A stretch of 64,000 nucleotides of DNA. Origin: Adiantum capillus-veneris (taxonomy: Eukaryota > Streptophyta > Polypodiopsida > Polypodiales > Pteridaceae). Positions within the stretch are counted from its first letter, which is position 1, and each line of letters starts with the position of its first letter. The notes under the pieces are model-generated. The model had not been told where the DNA came from, did no database searches, and saw only the letters and a list, made by a program, of their open reading frames with translations. Below are positions 45,901 through 57,946 of this stretch, one piece after another. The stretch is taken from assembly GCA_014529385.2 (NCBI GenBank), contig CM043960.1, forward strand, positions 26,615,896 to 26,679,895, read 5' to 3'. The position numbers and the translations under genes are program-made.

Positions 45901-46434
45901 TATCCTAGGATTATTCGTACTAAGTCGTTTCAAAGGCTTCAAATCAACTTGATCGTATCCCTCGAATTTTAAAGTTGGTGGTACTTCTTTTGCAGCCATA
46001 TCTAGAATTATGGTGTTTACTTCTAACCCCCATTTGTCTATCATGTCAGGGTCTTCACTTTGTAAATACTGAGTTCCGTTTCGATCCATGTATATTTTTT
46101 CTTGTTTGATTTCCCTAATCTCTTTTACAAACTCAATACCATGGTCATCAATGCGAATGGCATACTCTTTGTTAGGATCCAGGTAAACCTGAGCTCTATG
46201 GAAATTAGTCTTATAAAAAGAGAGTATATGCTTATAGCGCATTGTCATTCTGATTTCTGAGTGAGTCGAATAGGAATACATTTCAGATGTTGAATCTAAA
46301 AAAGTGTCGAAGACTTCTTCAGGGATAGTGTGAAAGGAATTGCTTTGATTCACGCTTCCTTTTGTGGATACTCTACTGGAGGTTTCTCCAAGTATGCCCT
46401 GATTTCCTAGTACACGACCAGATCTAAGGTTCAT
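42952..46434 (-). pseudogene. gag: gag of element A, with stops and frameshifts
   Basis: The start MNLRSGRVLGNQG is at 46434. The N-terminal domain ends near 45829 and continues in another frame to 45512. The gag core (TLEEKALTWFQNIPP, EIKHNTVAQIYSFKQKHGESVRD) is at 45309-45049. After another frame change, NKELHDILYSKKHTTLEEC follows. Zinc knuckles are CHNCGADDHWKNEC (44260-44219) and a second CIQCCKKGGHFPEDC-like one just downstream. A basic region and the linker YPSPDMKAAKLEAYQNL (43776-43450) come last. The order matches B and E. Confidence 0.82.
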
Positions 46435-47657
46435 AAAGACTTATGAAGCCCTGGATAGAGTACTTACCTTTGGATTGACTTGTTGTCAATTTCTTCCACT
46501 TGACTGGATTGCATTTTCTGTCTGAGCTACCAATTCCTGGTCTCCAACTTGATTCTTATACAAATTTGATCAAGTTCGCTATTCTTCTATAAAGACAGTA
46601 TAGTTTTTGCTAGCTATTATGATTGGTCTATGTGTATCACTGCAATTCGAGCTAATTGAGTCAACAGTTGCAATTTCCAAACTCGACTTTGGCAAAAATC
46701 AAAGGGCTAATCTGCAACTCGAAAATTGAGTGAACATGTACCAATTTCGATTCAATTGAACCCAAACTTTCCCGGTCGCCTTGTATTATGTTGGTCTAAC
46801 ACTGTAAAAGCCCAAAAGTCAAAATGGGTGACTCTGTGTAGCGGTAGTAAATAATTACGATTATTTACTTTTGTCAATTGTTTACGCTTTTTGGCTTGAT
46901 TGGCCAAGTTTACAACCTGTTAAGGTCCCTGGACAAGTTTCAACAAGTTTCGACAAAATCTGTTCAAGGTTATCAACTATTTTGTGTCTACAGACTCGGT
47001 TTCAAGAATCTGGCTTAAGTCTCACTTTTGTGATCCAAATTTCACCAAAATTGATTTGTGTGGTCTACTTGATATGCTTGACCTTGCGGTATGCTCAAAT
47101 ATGCAAGATTGTCAATTTTTGAAGCAGATGTAATAATCGCGATTATTTACTCTAGCTAATTTTTAAGTTTTTTGCCCCAATCTTGACACAGATCTGTTAA
47201 GCACTTCAACTTAAGGTCTCTAACCAAGTTTCATCAAGTTTGGACTATTTTTTGTCAAATGCTCATCAGTTTTGTGTCCGTAGATAAGGTCAATTTTCAA
47301 TCCAATGATCCAAATCTTACCAAATTTGGTTTTTATGGGCTTATTACAACATGGTAAAACTAGTGGTATGCTAACTTAGTCAAAAAAGTTGAAAAATGGA
47401 ACAGATATAAATAATCACAATTATTTACAACTGACAGTTTTTTGTGTCTTTTTGGTCAAGTGAGCATGTACACATGTCTATCACATCAATATAAGCCTAT
47501 GAGTCAAATTTCATTGAGTTTGGACAATTTTTCCCCAAATTTACACTCAAGTTTCAGAAAGTCAGTGCAAACTTTAGTTTTTTCCCAGTTTGGTGATCCA
47601 AATCTTTTGTGCCTTTACAAAAGTTGTTTATACACTACAATTTAGGTTAAACTGCAA
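46435..47657 (-). other. Region of A between 5' LTR and gag, with palindrome array and no visible primer site
   Basis: No gene. A strong donor-like CCAAAG|GTAAGTACTC (minus strand) lies just upstream of gag. I found no TGGCGCC-type primer site next to the LTR. Repeat-unit phrases such as CAAGTTTCATCAAGTTTGGAC read on the plus strand here, opposite to the element. Confidence 0.5.
46847..47428. repeat. Palindrome array of A near the 5' LTR
   Basis: Copies lie at 46847-46868, 47130-47150 and 47408-47427, with arms related to TAAATAATC and GATTATTTA around a variable 2-nt centre. Intervals are 283 and 278 bp. The other A array has copies at 3896, 31572 and 31849, with intervals of 277 bp and, after removing B, about 294 bp. 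Confidence 0.85.
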
Positions 47658-47998
47658 TGTGACAACCGGGGAGGGAGTAGGAAGCGTGAGAAGGAGAGAA
47701 GTGAGCGCCATTAGCTCACGCTGTATATTTCATTATCCAAAACTTCCAAATAACTTACAAAAATTGGCTTTTATACCTTAGCCAAGGTTTTTGGTGGTCA
47801 AAACTAATAATTTGGGAGCTCTAACTAAAGATAGGTAATGACAGATTGATACATTCTGGAAGCTTGCAGCCCCGACTCATTAATTACAAGGTTTATCCGA
47901 AAAATAAAAGTTACAATATTTCCGATTTATCAAAAATAATAAGTGTTTTTATAATAAGATCTCCGAAAAATGGTATCCGTGTTAGCTTGCTGCCAACA
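47658..47998 (-). repeat. 5' LTR of element A (probably incomplete)
   Basis: On the minus strand it starts TGTTGGCAGCAAGCTAAC at 47998 and has a TATAAAAG box at 47768-47775. Similarity with 1-164 covers the first 200 bp. A terminal TG (plus strand) at 47658 is the best inner end I can see, but no primer site follows it, so the LTR may be truncated or joined to rearranged sequence. Confidence 0.65.
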
Positions 47999-50465
47999 CA
48001 TGACAATGGATGAGCCCACACTTTTACACATGCAAGTCCGTCATTGCGGTGCCGATGTCTTGTTCCACTCCTTATAGTTCCTCTTTCTAAACTCTAAACT
48101 TAAACATAAATTTAAATTGTAATTGAGTTGTAAACATAATAGTGAGTTTAAACATAAGCTTTAAATCTAAATTGTAACTCTAACATCAACAGTAATTTGA
48201 AATCTAAACCTAAATTTAATATTGCATTTAAACTTAAACTCTAAACTAATTTATAAAAGACATGTATGGAAGGCTAGGAACCTTCACATGTTTGAGAGAA
48301 AATATGTTGTGGCTCAATTTGAGAGTGAGAGTACTAGCTCATATGTGTTCTAAGATCAAAGAGAGGGATAGTTGTTAATATCGAAGAATAGAAACATGCA
48401 CTTAGACTATTACATCGGCTACTGGCACGGGATTACTTACTAGCTCTTTGATAGTCTCCTATTGCGTATTTGTACAAGCCTCCTTTTGGAGATCAATGAC
48501 CCCTTGAGGCACATGTAGTGCTTGAGGTTGACTGTATATTCTTTTCTAAGTGAATATAATATCTCCACTCACAATTGTGAGTATGGCCAAAACAAAAAGG
48601 AGTGAATGACTTTCTTTTTAACTTTTTGGTTTAAAATATAATTGTTTAGTTATAAATTGTACTTTCATTTAAGGACCTCAAGAATTTCTTTTCAACTTTT
48701 GGATTAAATATGCAAATGGAAACATTCACCTTGTTACTTTAATCCAACTCACCTTAAGGTGATATTCAGACGTTTTGAGGTTTCACCAAGAGGACTTTTG
48801 GTCTTCATTCATTTCTTCTTGCAAAATGGGTAGGATGGATATTGAAATGAAGGAATGACGGAATTTGAAACATTTATAGATAGCTAAAGAGGCGTTGGTG
48901 GAGAATCATGAAAGGTCAATACTTTGACCCTTTTATCTTTGTGGAAAATGGTGAGCTTCTCTACTTTTGGCCCTAGATTGTCTACATGGACCATCACAAA
49001 AAAAATCCATGTACAATGACTAAGATTGGCAGCATCTACATTTGCGATTTTGATCCCAAGTTGTTGCAAAAGAAAGAAGCTATCAATTGTGGGAGACCAC
49101 CACACACGTGATTTGTGGGCGGTCATAAATAAGAAAACACACACTCACACGTACAATCATTTTGCAAATAGGCTTATGATACCCTAATTAGACCACTTTG
49201 TTCTTAGTAGGCCTACGTGAATCTTCACCTTGTTTTTTTTAGCAATACTCACTTATTGTCGGATAATTATATTAACCAAAAAGAATTGCATCAAGGCCAT
49301 TCACAGACTCTGCCATGAAAACATAAGGATCAGACCCAGCTAAGTGTTTGGATTTATAGGGCAACATAGATAAACACAGTAATACATCTTTAGAATTTAA
49401 AAAATAGATCCCATAAACCCAACTTGTGTGGGGGTTCCATCATCAATTAAGGGGTCTTGCCACCCCTCCCCCACGTTGTGGACGGACAATCAATACTTTC
49501 AAACTTGATCCCTTACCTAAAAAATTTTATTGTTTGATGCATCTAATGCAATCACATAAACACTTTTGTGATCGGCAATTCGTCTATCTGTGGGACAATC
49601 AAGAAAGATAATTGTTGGTGCTTGAAAAAATTTAATAGTAACACATAATAATTCTAATCATAAAGTGCTTTTGTAACACTTGAGCATACACAAACTAGCA
49701 TGAATGAGCATAAAGTGTGAAATAGGGGTTTGAACTTTGAGGCAATCAAGCTAGGCTAGGAAGCTTTTTGAAAGGTAGAGATTCTCTTTTTGAATGCAAT
49801 TGAAAGGATTTGAATTCTTTTTTCAACATAGAGCCTAAAGTAGAACTGTGGGGGTTGACTTTGAGGTAATAAAGACAAGCAATAAGTAATACAGAGTAGA
49901 TTACAAAGCAGGGTTAGCGAAAAAGCAATCTTTATTGTAATTTAACCGGCTAAACTTGCAAATTCATAGCTAGATTTAGAGCTTGGTTGCAAAAAAGTAC
50001 TAAAATTAGTGTCAAAACTAGAAAATCCTTCAAATTTTGACCTAAAAGCAGAGAGAGTTTTGTAGTATGTTCTTTTCCTCTAAAGTCAGAGAAAATGTCT
50101 TTTGTAAGCCTTGTTCCAATTTCCAAAGCCTGTCAAAATTGCCCTTTTGTGTTGAGTTGTGAAGGTTCTTGAGAAAATTCAAACTTCCTTTCTAGGGAAA
50201 AGCATGGGGAACACATTATAGGGATTGACTTTGAGAATTGAGAGGCAATCAGTCCCTTGTAGAATATTGCTAGATTCTTTTGAAAAGGTTTTCTTTTAGT
50301 CATCATCAAGTGAAAGCCCAAATGTGCAATCCAGTAGAAAAGTTGTTTTCCTTTTCTTACTCTTGTCATCTCCTTTCTCAACCTTTTCAATGCAATTTCA
50401 ACCATCAATGTTCTCTAAACTCGGTGCAAGATAGGTTTAGTATTCATGCATTTTGGGGGTGTTTT

Positions 50466-50486
50466 TGGGGGCGGGGGGGGGGGGGG

Positions 50487-50569
<83 letters not shown>
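50466..50569. repeat. Compound microsatellite: poly-G, (TA)n, (GA)n
   Basis: A G-rich run (about 50466-50489) is followed by about 46 bp of TA repeats and about 34 bp of GA repeats. Confidence 0.95.
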
Positions 50570-50571
<2 letters not shown>

Positions 50572-50811
50572 GTTGAAAGTTGAAACTTAGAAAGCCTCCG
50601 TGAAGTACAATCCAAAGCTACCCATCTTTTTGTGTGTGTTTTTGTGGGGTTGGGTTGGTTGGTGGGTGGGTTTTTTGGATTACATAAGGAGTCCTTAGTA
50701 AAAGATTGGATTATGGAGCATGGGAAAAAGCTTGCAGATTATTTTCACATGGCAAGCTAATGATAATAAACTTTTCCTTTATTATTTCTTTTGTGCATGG
50801 GTGTTTACATT

Positions 50812-50885
50812 TGTGTACCTCTCTCTTTAAAGAGAGGCATTGAGTATCTGTGTACCTCTCTCTTTAAAGAGGGGCATTGAGTATT
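50812..50885. repeat. Tandem duplication containing a CTCTCTTTAAAGAGAG palindrome
   Basis: Two adjacent copies (about 50812-50847 and 50850-50885) each hold CCTCTCTCTTTAAAGAGAGG or its near match. Confidence 0.85.
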
Positions 50886-53249
50886 GTGTCAAACATTAAT
50901 TTTTATGTTTTTGAAATATATTTTAATGTAAATAGTTTATTGTTGCACTTTTTAAGAATACTAACATCACTTTCTATTTTCTCTCACAAAGAAATCGCTT
51001 ATTATAAAATTCTTATCAATAGCCTTATATGTAGGCCATAATGATCTCATGATACATGATGTGAAGTACTGTCTCCTTGAAATTTTCCTTGACATTTTAA
51101 TTTGTGAAAGAATCCTTTCATGTAAGGACCTCATATAGGTTCGTTTCGTTAAATTGTTTTATTATTTCCTATGCTTATTGTACCTACTTTTTCTTATAAA
51201 ATCGTTAGAATATTCTTTTGTTTTAGTTTATCAACGCATCCTTTTATTATATTATTTTTATCTTACTTTTATTAAAAAAAATGTTTTACAATGCCAATGT
51301 GAACCTTTCCACTTGTAGGCATTTGTAATTATGTGTGTATGATGGGCAATAGAGTTTTATATTAAAAAATAGCAAAAATGACATGTGGTTGTAGGCAGTC
51401 ATTAAAATCCACGCTTAACTTTAGTAGGCCTCCGTGACTCCTCACTTTGTTGTAAAAAGAATTTTTTGTAACAAAAGTCTATGAACTTAGCAATTAGATT
51501 CATTGGTTTCTAATTGAGACAATGAGACTATTCATACAAGAACCAATGAACAAAAATCTATAAGCGCACATTGGCATGTTGCTCAAGGCAGAGTTTTGTT
51601 GGCATGGGCAAACTCTATCGGTTAGTGAAAACGTTGCCAACTAGTGTTCAACTCAGCCAATTTAAGTAGAGTTGGCAAAACTATGCCCGTCTCTCTCTAC
51701 CTTCTATCATCCTATGCGATGCAGCGAAGGAGAAGATGACAATGTTTGCAAAGCAATTGATGGGAATACACCAAGACCTCTTGTATCAGTAGAATGTTGC
51801 TCCCTCGGCATGCAAATGCACCCTAAAATTGTGCTCCCTTTACAAAGGAGGCCCCTTTATAACTTACATGGATCATGTTCTTGAATTGAAAACTGAGTAA
51901 TTATTTTTACAACGTGGGTTTTAAACCTCTATTTACCATCCACTACTTAAAACATAGGAGTTATACTAGTGCTAACGGCAATTGGCTCGTTGGAATAGCT
52001 AGATCTTCTCCCATCTAGATAAATCAGCTCTTAGTGCAACATGGCACAATTGAACGCCCTCCAATTCTTCTAATCAAAGTTTTTGAAGGGTGCGCACCAG
52101 TGCCACATAGGCACTTGCACTCGAAGTCTATCATCGTCCGATCTTCTTCTCATCCTTTGGATCTGCTAGATGGAGGAGCTTATACTAGCGGTGATGGAGC
52201 TTGCATGCTCCCCCATTATAGAATTTTAGCTTGGCATGTGGTGATCACTCTGCCTCTCTCTTTGCTTGTTTCTCATTACCCAAGAAAACACTGACCCATT
52301 CACAAATATTCTATTTTTTGCTTCATCTACTCATTTCTAGTCTGTGAGAGGCTAGAGAACAAAGGTAAGGTTGTTGTTGTTAGCATCAAGCTCAATTGTA
52401 GAACCTAAAGCCATTCAACCTAGTTAATAATTATGAGTGACATTTTGCATAAAGCGATAGAAGAGAATTTAGTTAGATTCTGAGCCTACCGAGCATAAGA
52501 CATATCTATTTTGGGCCTACCATTTCTTGGCCACCTTTGGAATAGATGACAAGTTGCTGATCTTTTGAACTTTGTGATTGATGTGCAACATGCTACACAA
52601 ACTACCGTAACAAATAATTACACTTATGATCAAGCCTAAGATTTTATTTTTTCAAGGAAATTTTAGGCCACATATGCTAATATGTTGTCAAAGACATGCA
52701 TCTTTTGTATGATGATACTCACCTAGAGTTTTTTACTTGATTAGTTTAATGCACTTACTTTGTTTATTGGGTATTGAGATACATAAAAAATACTCACAAA
52801 TTGTGAATTAAAATTTAATCTAGAATTTTGAAATCACATGCGTGGTGCTACCTTGGTCTTAATCACAACGAGGTCAAGGGTTTTTGACGTTTGTGCAAAG
52901 GTCTTGCATCTGAGCTAATTAAATTAAAAGATAAGCTTATGGTTTTTGATGAATGAAAGAGAAAAGCTAAAGACTAAGGTTAGATCGGCCCTTTCTTATT
53001 TAGCAAGTTGACTCTAGTTTTTGTTTACTAGGCTTAACTAAGCCACATATCCAAAGTAGCACACTTTTGCTTTGTGTGAACTTAAATATGTGTGTGTGAG
53101 TGTGTTTGGTGCTTCCACTTGCCAAGATGAGTCCCAAGAAGGGGGGGAAGAGTTCTAGCATACAAGTCAAGAGGACACAAGTGTTGGGCATACATGAGTT
53201 GCATTAGAAGGTGTTCTCACCTCATTGGTCAAGTGTAAGTATTCTAATC

Positions 53250-53348
53250 TAGTTGCACACTAGCATATATCTATATAAGACAGGGCTCATTGCATCTTTG
53301 AAGCTCTTGCTCCTCACACTCTCTCTCAAGTGCCCAAGATTAGCAAAG

Positions 53349-53397
<49 letters not shown>

Positions 53398-53900
53398 GCT
53401 CTAGAGATGGACTCTATGCTCAAGCTCTTGGCCATGGATGCAAATCCAAACCAACGAAAGATTCTTCTTCTTCATATCTACTATTCTATTACTAAGCTAT
53501 GCTAAGAGCTTGCCCATGAGTAAGTGTACATGGAATATCAAAACTCTTGCTTGAAAAATACTTATCTCCACCTTTGTCTCCCTCTTCCCACAATTTCTTT
53601 CTCTCTCCACTTGGGTGGGTGTTTAGGGTTTGGGAAGAAGGGTTACACCATGGATTCTTGAAGACACCATCTTCTTGGTTCAAGTAAGGCTCTGCAAGGA
53701 GCACAAACATGTATTGTAATAAAGCTCTCTTTTGAGAGGATTATAATACAAGTCCTTTTGGAGGGGGGACCAACTCCAGGAAAATCAGGTCCTCATCGAA
53801 TTGTCAATCATAATTAGGTATTCTCTTTGAATTATGTGTATGAAAGTATTTTTAATGTGTGTTTGTGTAAAAACATCAGCCCGGCACAGTCTATGTTCTC
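53250..53900 (+). repeat. Dispersed repeat G, copy 1
   Basis: It aligns in patches with 59190-59740. Shared blocks include GGATGCAAATCCAA, ACTAAGCTATGCTAA, TTTTGGAGGGGGGACC and GGTCCTCA. It holds a (CT)n run at 53352-53392. It is possibly an LTR of another family or a solo LTR; I could not find its ends. Confidence 0.6.
53352..53392. repeat. (CT)n microsatellite
   Basis: About 20 uninterrupted CT units. Confidence 0.95.
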
Positions 53901-54167
53901 ATTGCTATCTGTCTCTCTTAAACTCTCTCCTTTCATAGTTAAATTCAGTTGAGTCTAAAAGCAAGTGTCAAATTCTCTGACATTTTAAAGTGATCAAAAT
54001 GAAAGACTTATTCTAGATGAGTAGTTTTCTCTTTCTAGCTTAGAGAGAAAAATATCTATATTTGACTTCAAAAGGGCTATGAAGTAAGTGGGAATGGTAA
54101 GGCTAAGGCTAAAGTATGAAGGGGAGCCTTAGAACATTCATAGATTGCTAATATTTAGTTAAAGGAT

Positions 54168-55056
54168 TGTTAGCTAACTGACCAAACGGGCACCTACTTG
54201 GTCGACACGTACTTGGACACTACATTTGTACTCTATTATTTCTCGGAGCTAGTGTAGTGATACTCTGTGTTGTAAATCTTGATTTCAGAGTAGCAAGTCA
54301 ATTCCCTGAGTTGTAACTCTGTCATGACAATTGTAAAGTCCATGTGAGTCGGCCACTGGCCATTTAAAAAGCCCTAGGTATAAAGGTCAATAACTTTAAT
54401 GTGAAAGGAGGCTTATCTTTGGAAGAAGAAGGAGCTCTAAAAAATATATGCCCAATCTATTAACCTGCTCCAAATTGTAATCAACTTTTCTAATGATTGG
54501 GTAATTTGTTTTCAATTCCAAAACTTGCATCGTGTTCCTCTCTCTTTGCTCTTTCATTCAAGTGTAAGCATTGTCAGTTTTGTTGAGGTTCGCGACTACA
54601 CGTTAGTGAGCCTAATCATCATATTTGAGTGCTTAAATCACTATTTTTTGACGTTTTGACCATAAGAGAGCGTTCCTAAACCATAGGGTGACTTTTCTAG
54701 ACTAATCTATTGTAATTTTCAAGACCATTTTCATGATGGATTGTGATTTTGGTACCTTGTCAGATTGTGGCCAGACTTGGTACGATAGTGCCCCTAGGTG
54801 TCTTAGACCTCCTCCTAAAGTTTCGTTGCATTTTGAGTCCGTTCGAGTGCCAAAATGGAGTGATGACCTAGAGCGGTGAGAAAAGACATATGTAAATTTT
54901 CATGATCATTGAGTGGTTATTTGCTTGTTAGGTTCACTTCTTGAGATTGACAACCTAAAAGAGTGGCCCATCTAAGTCACTTCCCTAAGTATTGACATTA
55001 TGTTAGTGCTAGATAGCTTTGCTACAGATGTCCGTCGTCGCGACGACCCGCTAACA
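54168..55056 (+). repeat. 5' LTR of element E
   Basis: 889 bp from TGTTAGCTAACTGACC to CGCTAACA, with TATAAAG at 54379-54385. The end (GTCGTCGCGACGACCCGCTAACATTGGCGCC) resembles the end of the B LTR. The boundary rests on the TG/CA ends and the primer site, because no second copy is present. Confidence 0.7.
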
Positions 55057-55057
55057 T

Positions 55058-55075
55058 TGGCGCCATTTCTGAGGA
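55058..55075 (+). other. Primer-binding site of E (diverged tRNA-Asp type)
   Basis: TGGCGCCATTTCTGAGGA starts one base after the LTR. It shares the first eight bases and the overall position with the B site and has several mismatches to tRNA-Asp after that. Confidence 0.65.
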
Positions 55076-55615
55076 TAATGATCCTTATACGGTGAGTGAC
55101 CTAGTGCGTATTTAGAGTGTCCTTTTTCAAAGATTATCTTTTCATTCCATTTACACCTTAGCAGTGAAGCAGCTAGACATGGGGTTTAGTGCTTGATAGA
55201 GTCTAGAAGTTGAGGACTTGCTAGAACTATTCTCAAGAGGTAAAGAGGATTGTGAGTGAGATAGCCAAAAGAATCTCATTCTTCGATTGTCTCTATGATT
55301 TCAAAGTGTTATACCGTTTTTTGTTTTGACTTTATTTTATGTCGTTCTGTTTGTTTTTGTTTCATGTTTCATGTTTCATTTCAGTACTTAGGAGTATGCT
55401 AAGTAGAAACTACCACCATCAAAAATTGGGCTAAAAGATTGAGGGAGAAAAGGGTGAAAGCTGTATTTTGACCGAGAACAACCATAACTGTGAAATTTTG
55501 AAATTTTGATGATAGAGAGCTGAAAAGTGATCCAAATTCAAAAATTTGTGGATCAAGGGCATTAGCAGACTCTCTAGAAGCAATCTGCAAAGTTTGGCCA
55601 GATTCTGTGGAGAAA

Positions 55616-57526
55616 CATGGATCACGATCCATGACCCCCAAAGATCATTTTTACAGAAAAGTGATCAGTGATACAGGCATCAGTGGAACGTTGCTCTTAT
55701 CAAGTTTGATTGAAAGAAAAACTCAAAAATCACATCAAAATTGGTTAATAGGGCAAAAACAGCAAACAGGCATTTCAAACACAAAGTTTGGGATTTTTTA
55801 ATTTTTTGGAATCCAAATCAAAAAAGAATTTAAAATCTGACATCCACAGAGTACAGGCATACTTCTGACTAAATTTCATGTTCAGAAGTGATAGAACATG
55901 GCTTGCGATCCACGTTCCCTATGACAATCTGGGATTGAGATTTGACAAGTAGACTATCGATACCATTTGGAACAACTTATCCAAAAGGGACCATAGCAAA
56001 AAACTGAGAAAAATGGGTCAAAATAGCCAAACACAAAAACTAGTCAAAAATCGCAGGGCAAACATAAAAACTTACTTATGACTAGGAAAAAGTTGTCCAA
56101 ATTTGAAAAGAAGCGATGGAGTATACTACTAACACTGCAGGTAATCATCATGCCAAATTTGGTGTTCAAATCTAATGGAACATGGATCACGATCCATGAC
56201 CCTCATCAAGATTTTTGGCTAAGATACTACTAACACTGCAGGTAATCATCAGGCCAAATTTGGTGTTCAAATCTAATGGAACATGGATCACGATCCATGA
56301 CCCTCATCAAGATTTTTGGCTAAGATTTTACCAATATATAGCTGAGACATAGACAAACACTTTTCCCAAAAGAACCATTGCCAAAAAGTTGTAGGAAGTG
56401 ATTAAAAGAGCAAAATCAGAACATTGTCAAAATTGTCACAGCAAACTGAAGATTTTAACTTTGGTTGGGTAAAACTGATCCAAATTCAAAATTTTGTGCA
56501 TGAGCAGGCTACAAACCTCATAATCTATCAGCTCACCAAGTGCAGAAGTGGTGGAACATGGATCACAATCCATTACCTCCATGAGAATTGTTGGACAAAA
56601 ACTATATCAGCCTGCAACACAGAGACCATTGTGAACAAAAGTCTCCAAAGGAGTTTTGTAAAAAAAGTCCTCAAAAGTGCAAAACATAGTTCAAGGTGAA
56701 AACCCTAAAACAGATCTATGGATTGACTTTTGCTTGGCCTAATCAAGTCCAAATCACACAAAAACCATATAGCTAGCATCAAGAGACCAAGGGCAAGTTG
56801 TGTGTCAAGTTTCATCACCTTTTGACACAAGGGTACATGGATCACGATCCATGTCCCCCTATCACAGATTGAGACCAAACTTGCACTATAGCTAGATGAT
56901 ATCACAAGGAGTTTAATGATCTTTTCAAAACTAAATTTGGATATCAAAAACCAAGTCAAAAGCCCAAAACTACCAAGCATTTTGACAAAGTACCAGAATT
57001 GACCTAATTTTCAATCCAAAGGTCCATTTTCGAAAAAAATTGATACCATAGGACCTAGTAGTTATGTTGATTTTGATGGTACCAAGAAAAGTCAATTTGG
57101 GCTCCAAACATGGATCGTGATCTATGACCCCATAACGATAGTTTGACATAAAAAATTTCACATCAGTAGTGCATATAGAAGAAAACATATCCCCAAATCC
57201 AATTTTGGAAAAAAAATCAATAAATTTGGGCCAAAAGGGAGCAAAGCAGGTGACAGACTGAAAACCGTAGTGCAAACCAAGTATTGAGCATTTGACTTGT
57301 CAAAACAAGTCCAAATCCAAAAAGATTTGAGATTTAGGTTGTGGACATAGTGAGTAACAAGCTGCCAAGAGCTCAAGTCCAAATGTGGTTGAACATGGAT
57401 CACGATCTGTGTCCCCAAACCTCAAAATTTGATGAAAATTGGTACAGAGTCTGCATATGACCTTGTCTACATACTGTCAAAATTTCAAGTAAAAATTTGA
57501 CAAAGAGTCATGGATCACGATCCATG
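55616..57526 (+). repeat. Palindrome array of E
   Basis: The unit is CATGGATC-N2-GATCCATG, N2 usually AC. Copies lie at 55616, 55897 (degenerate), 56181, 56282, 56557, 56836, 57109, 57394 and 57509. Intervals are 281, 284, 101, 275, 279, 273, 285 and 115 bp. The 101-bp interval is an exact recent duplication (56123-56223 and 56224-56324). Flanking text also recurs in diverged form, including CAAGTTTCAT-like phrases as in B. Confidence 0.92.
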
Positions 57527-57946
57527 TACCTCTGCATAGTGAGGGTATCTGAGTTGATGAGCTTGTAGACATACTTGAGTACATCTCAAATCTCAAGTTT
57601 GGAAAAAAAAGACCTTCTAAGACAAAGATACAAGCCAAAGGTCATGTGTCTTAGTTCTGAGACTGTTTTGAGTGTTGTTTCAAGTGCAGTTCACCAAAAT
57701 TGCTCTAGCTTTTCATAGACAACTCCAAATTGAGTCAAGTAAATCCAGGAAGAAAGATTGGTTTTAGAGCTGAATTTTTTCAAGTTTCCTAATTCCAAAC
57801 TCTTAGGGTACCCCAAGACCAGTTTCCAAAGACCAAGAGGACCACAAAGACCTGCCTTTTGAGAGGCCTGACCAGGGGCAAAAAGGGATGAGTTGCATTA
57901 AGCCAAAGTCAAGGACTATCTTGAGAGTTCTGAGTGAGCCTTAACC

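Larger units (their letters stand above)
1..47998 (-). mobile_element. Element A: outer Ty3/gypsy-like giant LTR element, interrupted by B and D
   Basis: The element reads right to left: partial 5' LTR (47658-47998), gag, protease, RT, RNase H, integrase, second protease-like region, internal polypurine tract, promoter and mini-exon, ORF-X, 3' polypurine tract and 3' LTR (1-164, cut by the window edge). The two LTR pieces align: base 1 corresponds to about 47798. Element B splits the intron before ORF-X (duplication GTAAT), and copia D splits the region after pol (duplication GATAT). Subtracting both leaves at least 16.4 kb. The coding region carries stops, at least three frameshifts and an RT/RNase H deletion, so this copy is inactive. 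Its outer target duplication cannot be tested because the left end lies outside the window. Confidence 0.85.
47999..54167. other. AT-rich intergenic sequence without recognisable genes
   Basis: Short reading frames here show no domain, codon bias or homology that I recognise. Contents include TAAACT-like degenerate runs (48080-48250), diverged repeats (TAGTAGGCCT near 49206 and 51422), microsatellites, a 38-bp tandem duplication and one copy of a dispersed repeat (53250-53900). It probably contains very old transposon debris. Confidence 0.6.

Noticed and set aside
48080-48250. Interstitial telomere repeat from TAAACT-like runs
   Set aside because: The units are irregular and do not match CCCTAAA or TTTAGGG; it is simply AT-rich degenerate sequence.
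50280-50537. ORFs ending in Tyr-Ile repeats
   Set aside because: The repeat is the translated TA microsatellite.
52034-52294. 86-residue plus-strand ORF in the intergenic region
   Set aside because: No recognisable domain, no neighbouring exons and AT-rich surroundings; a chance frame is more likely.
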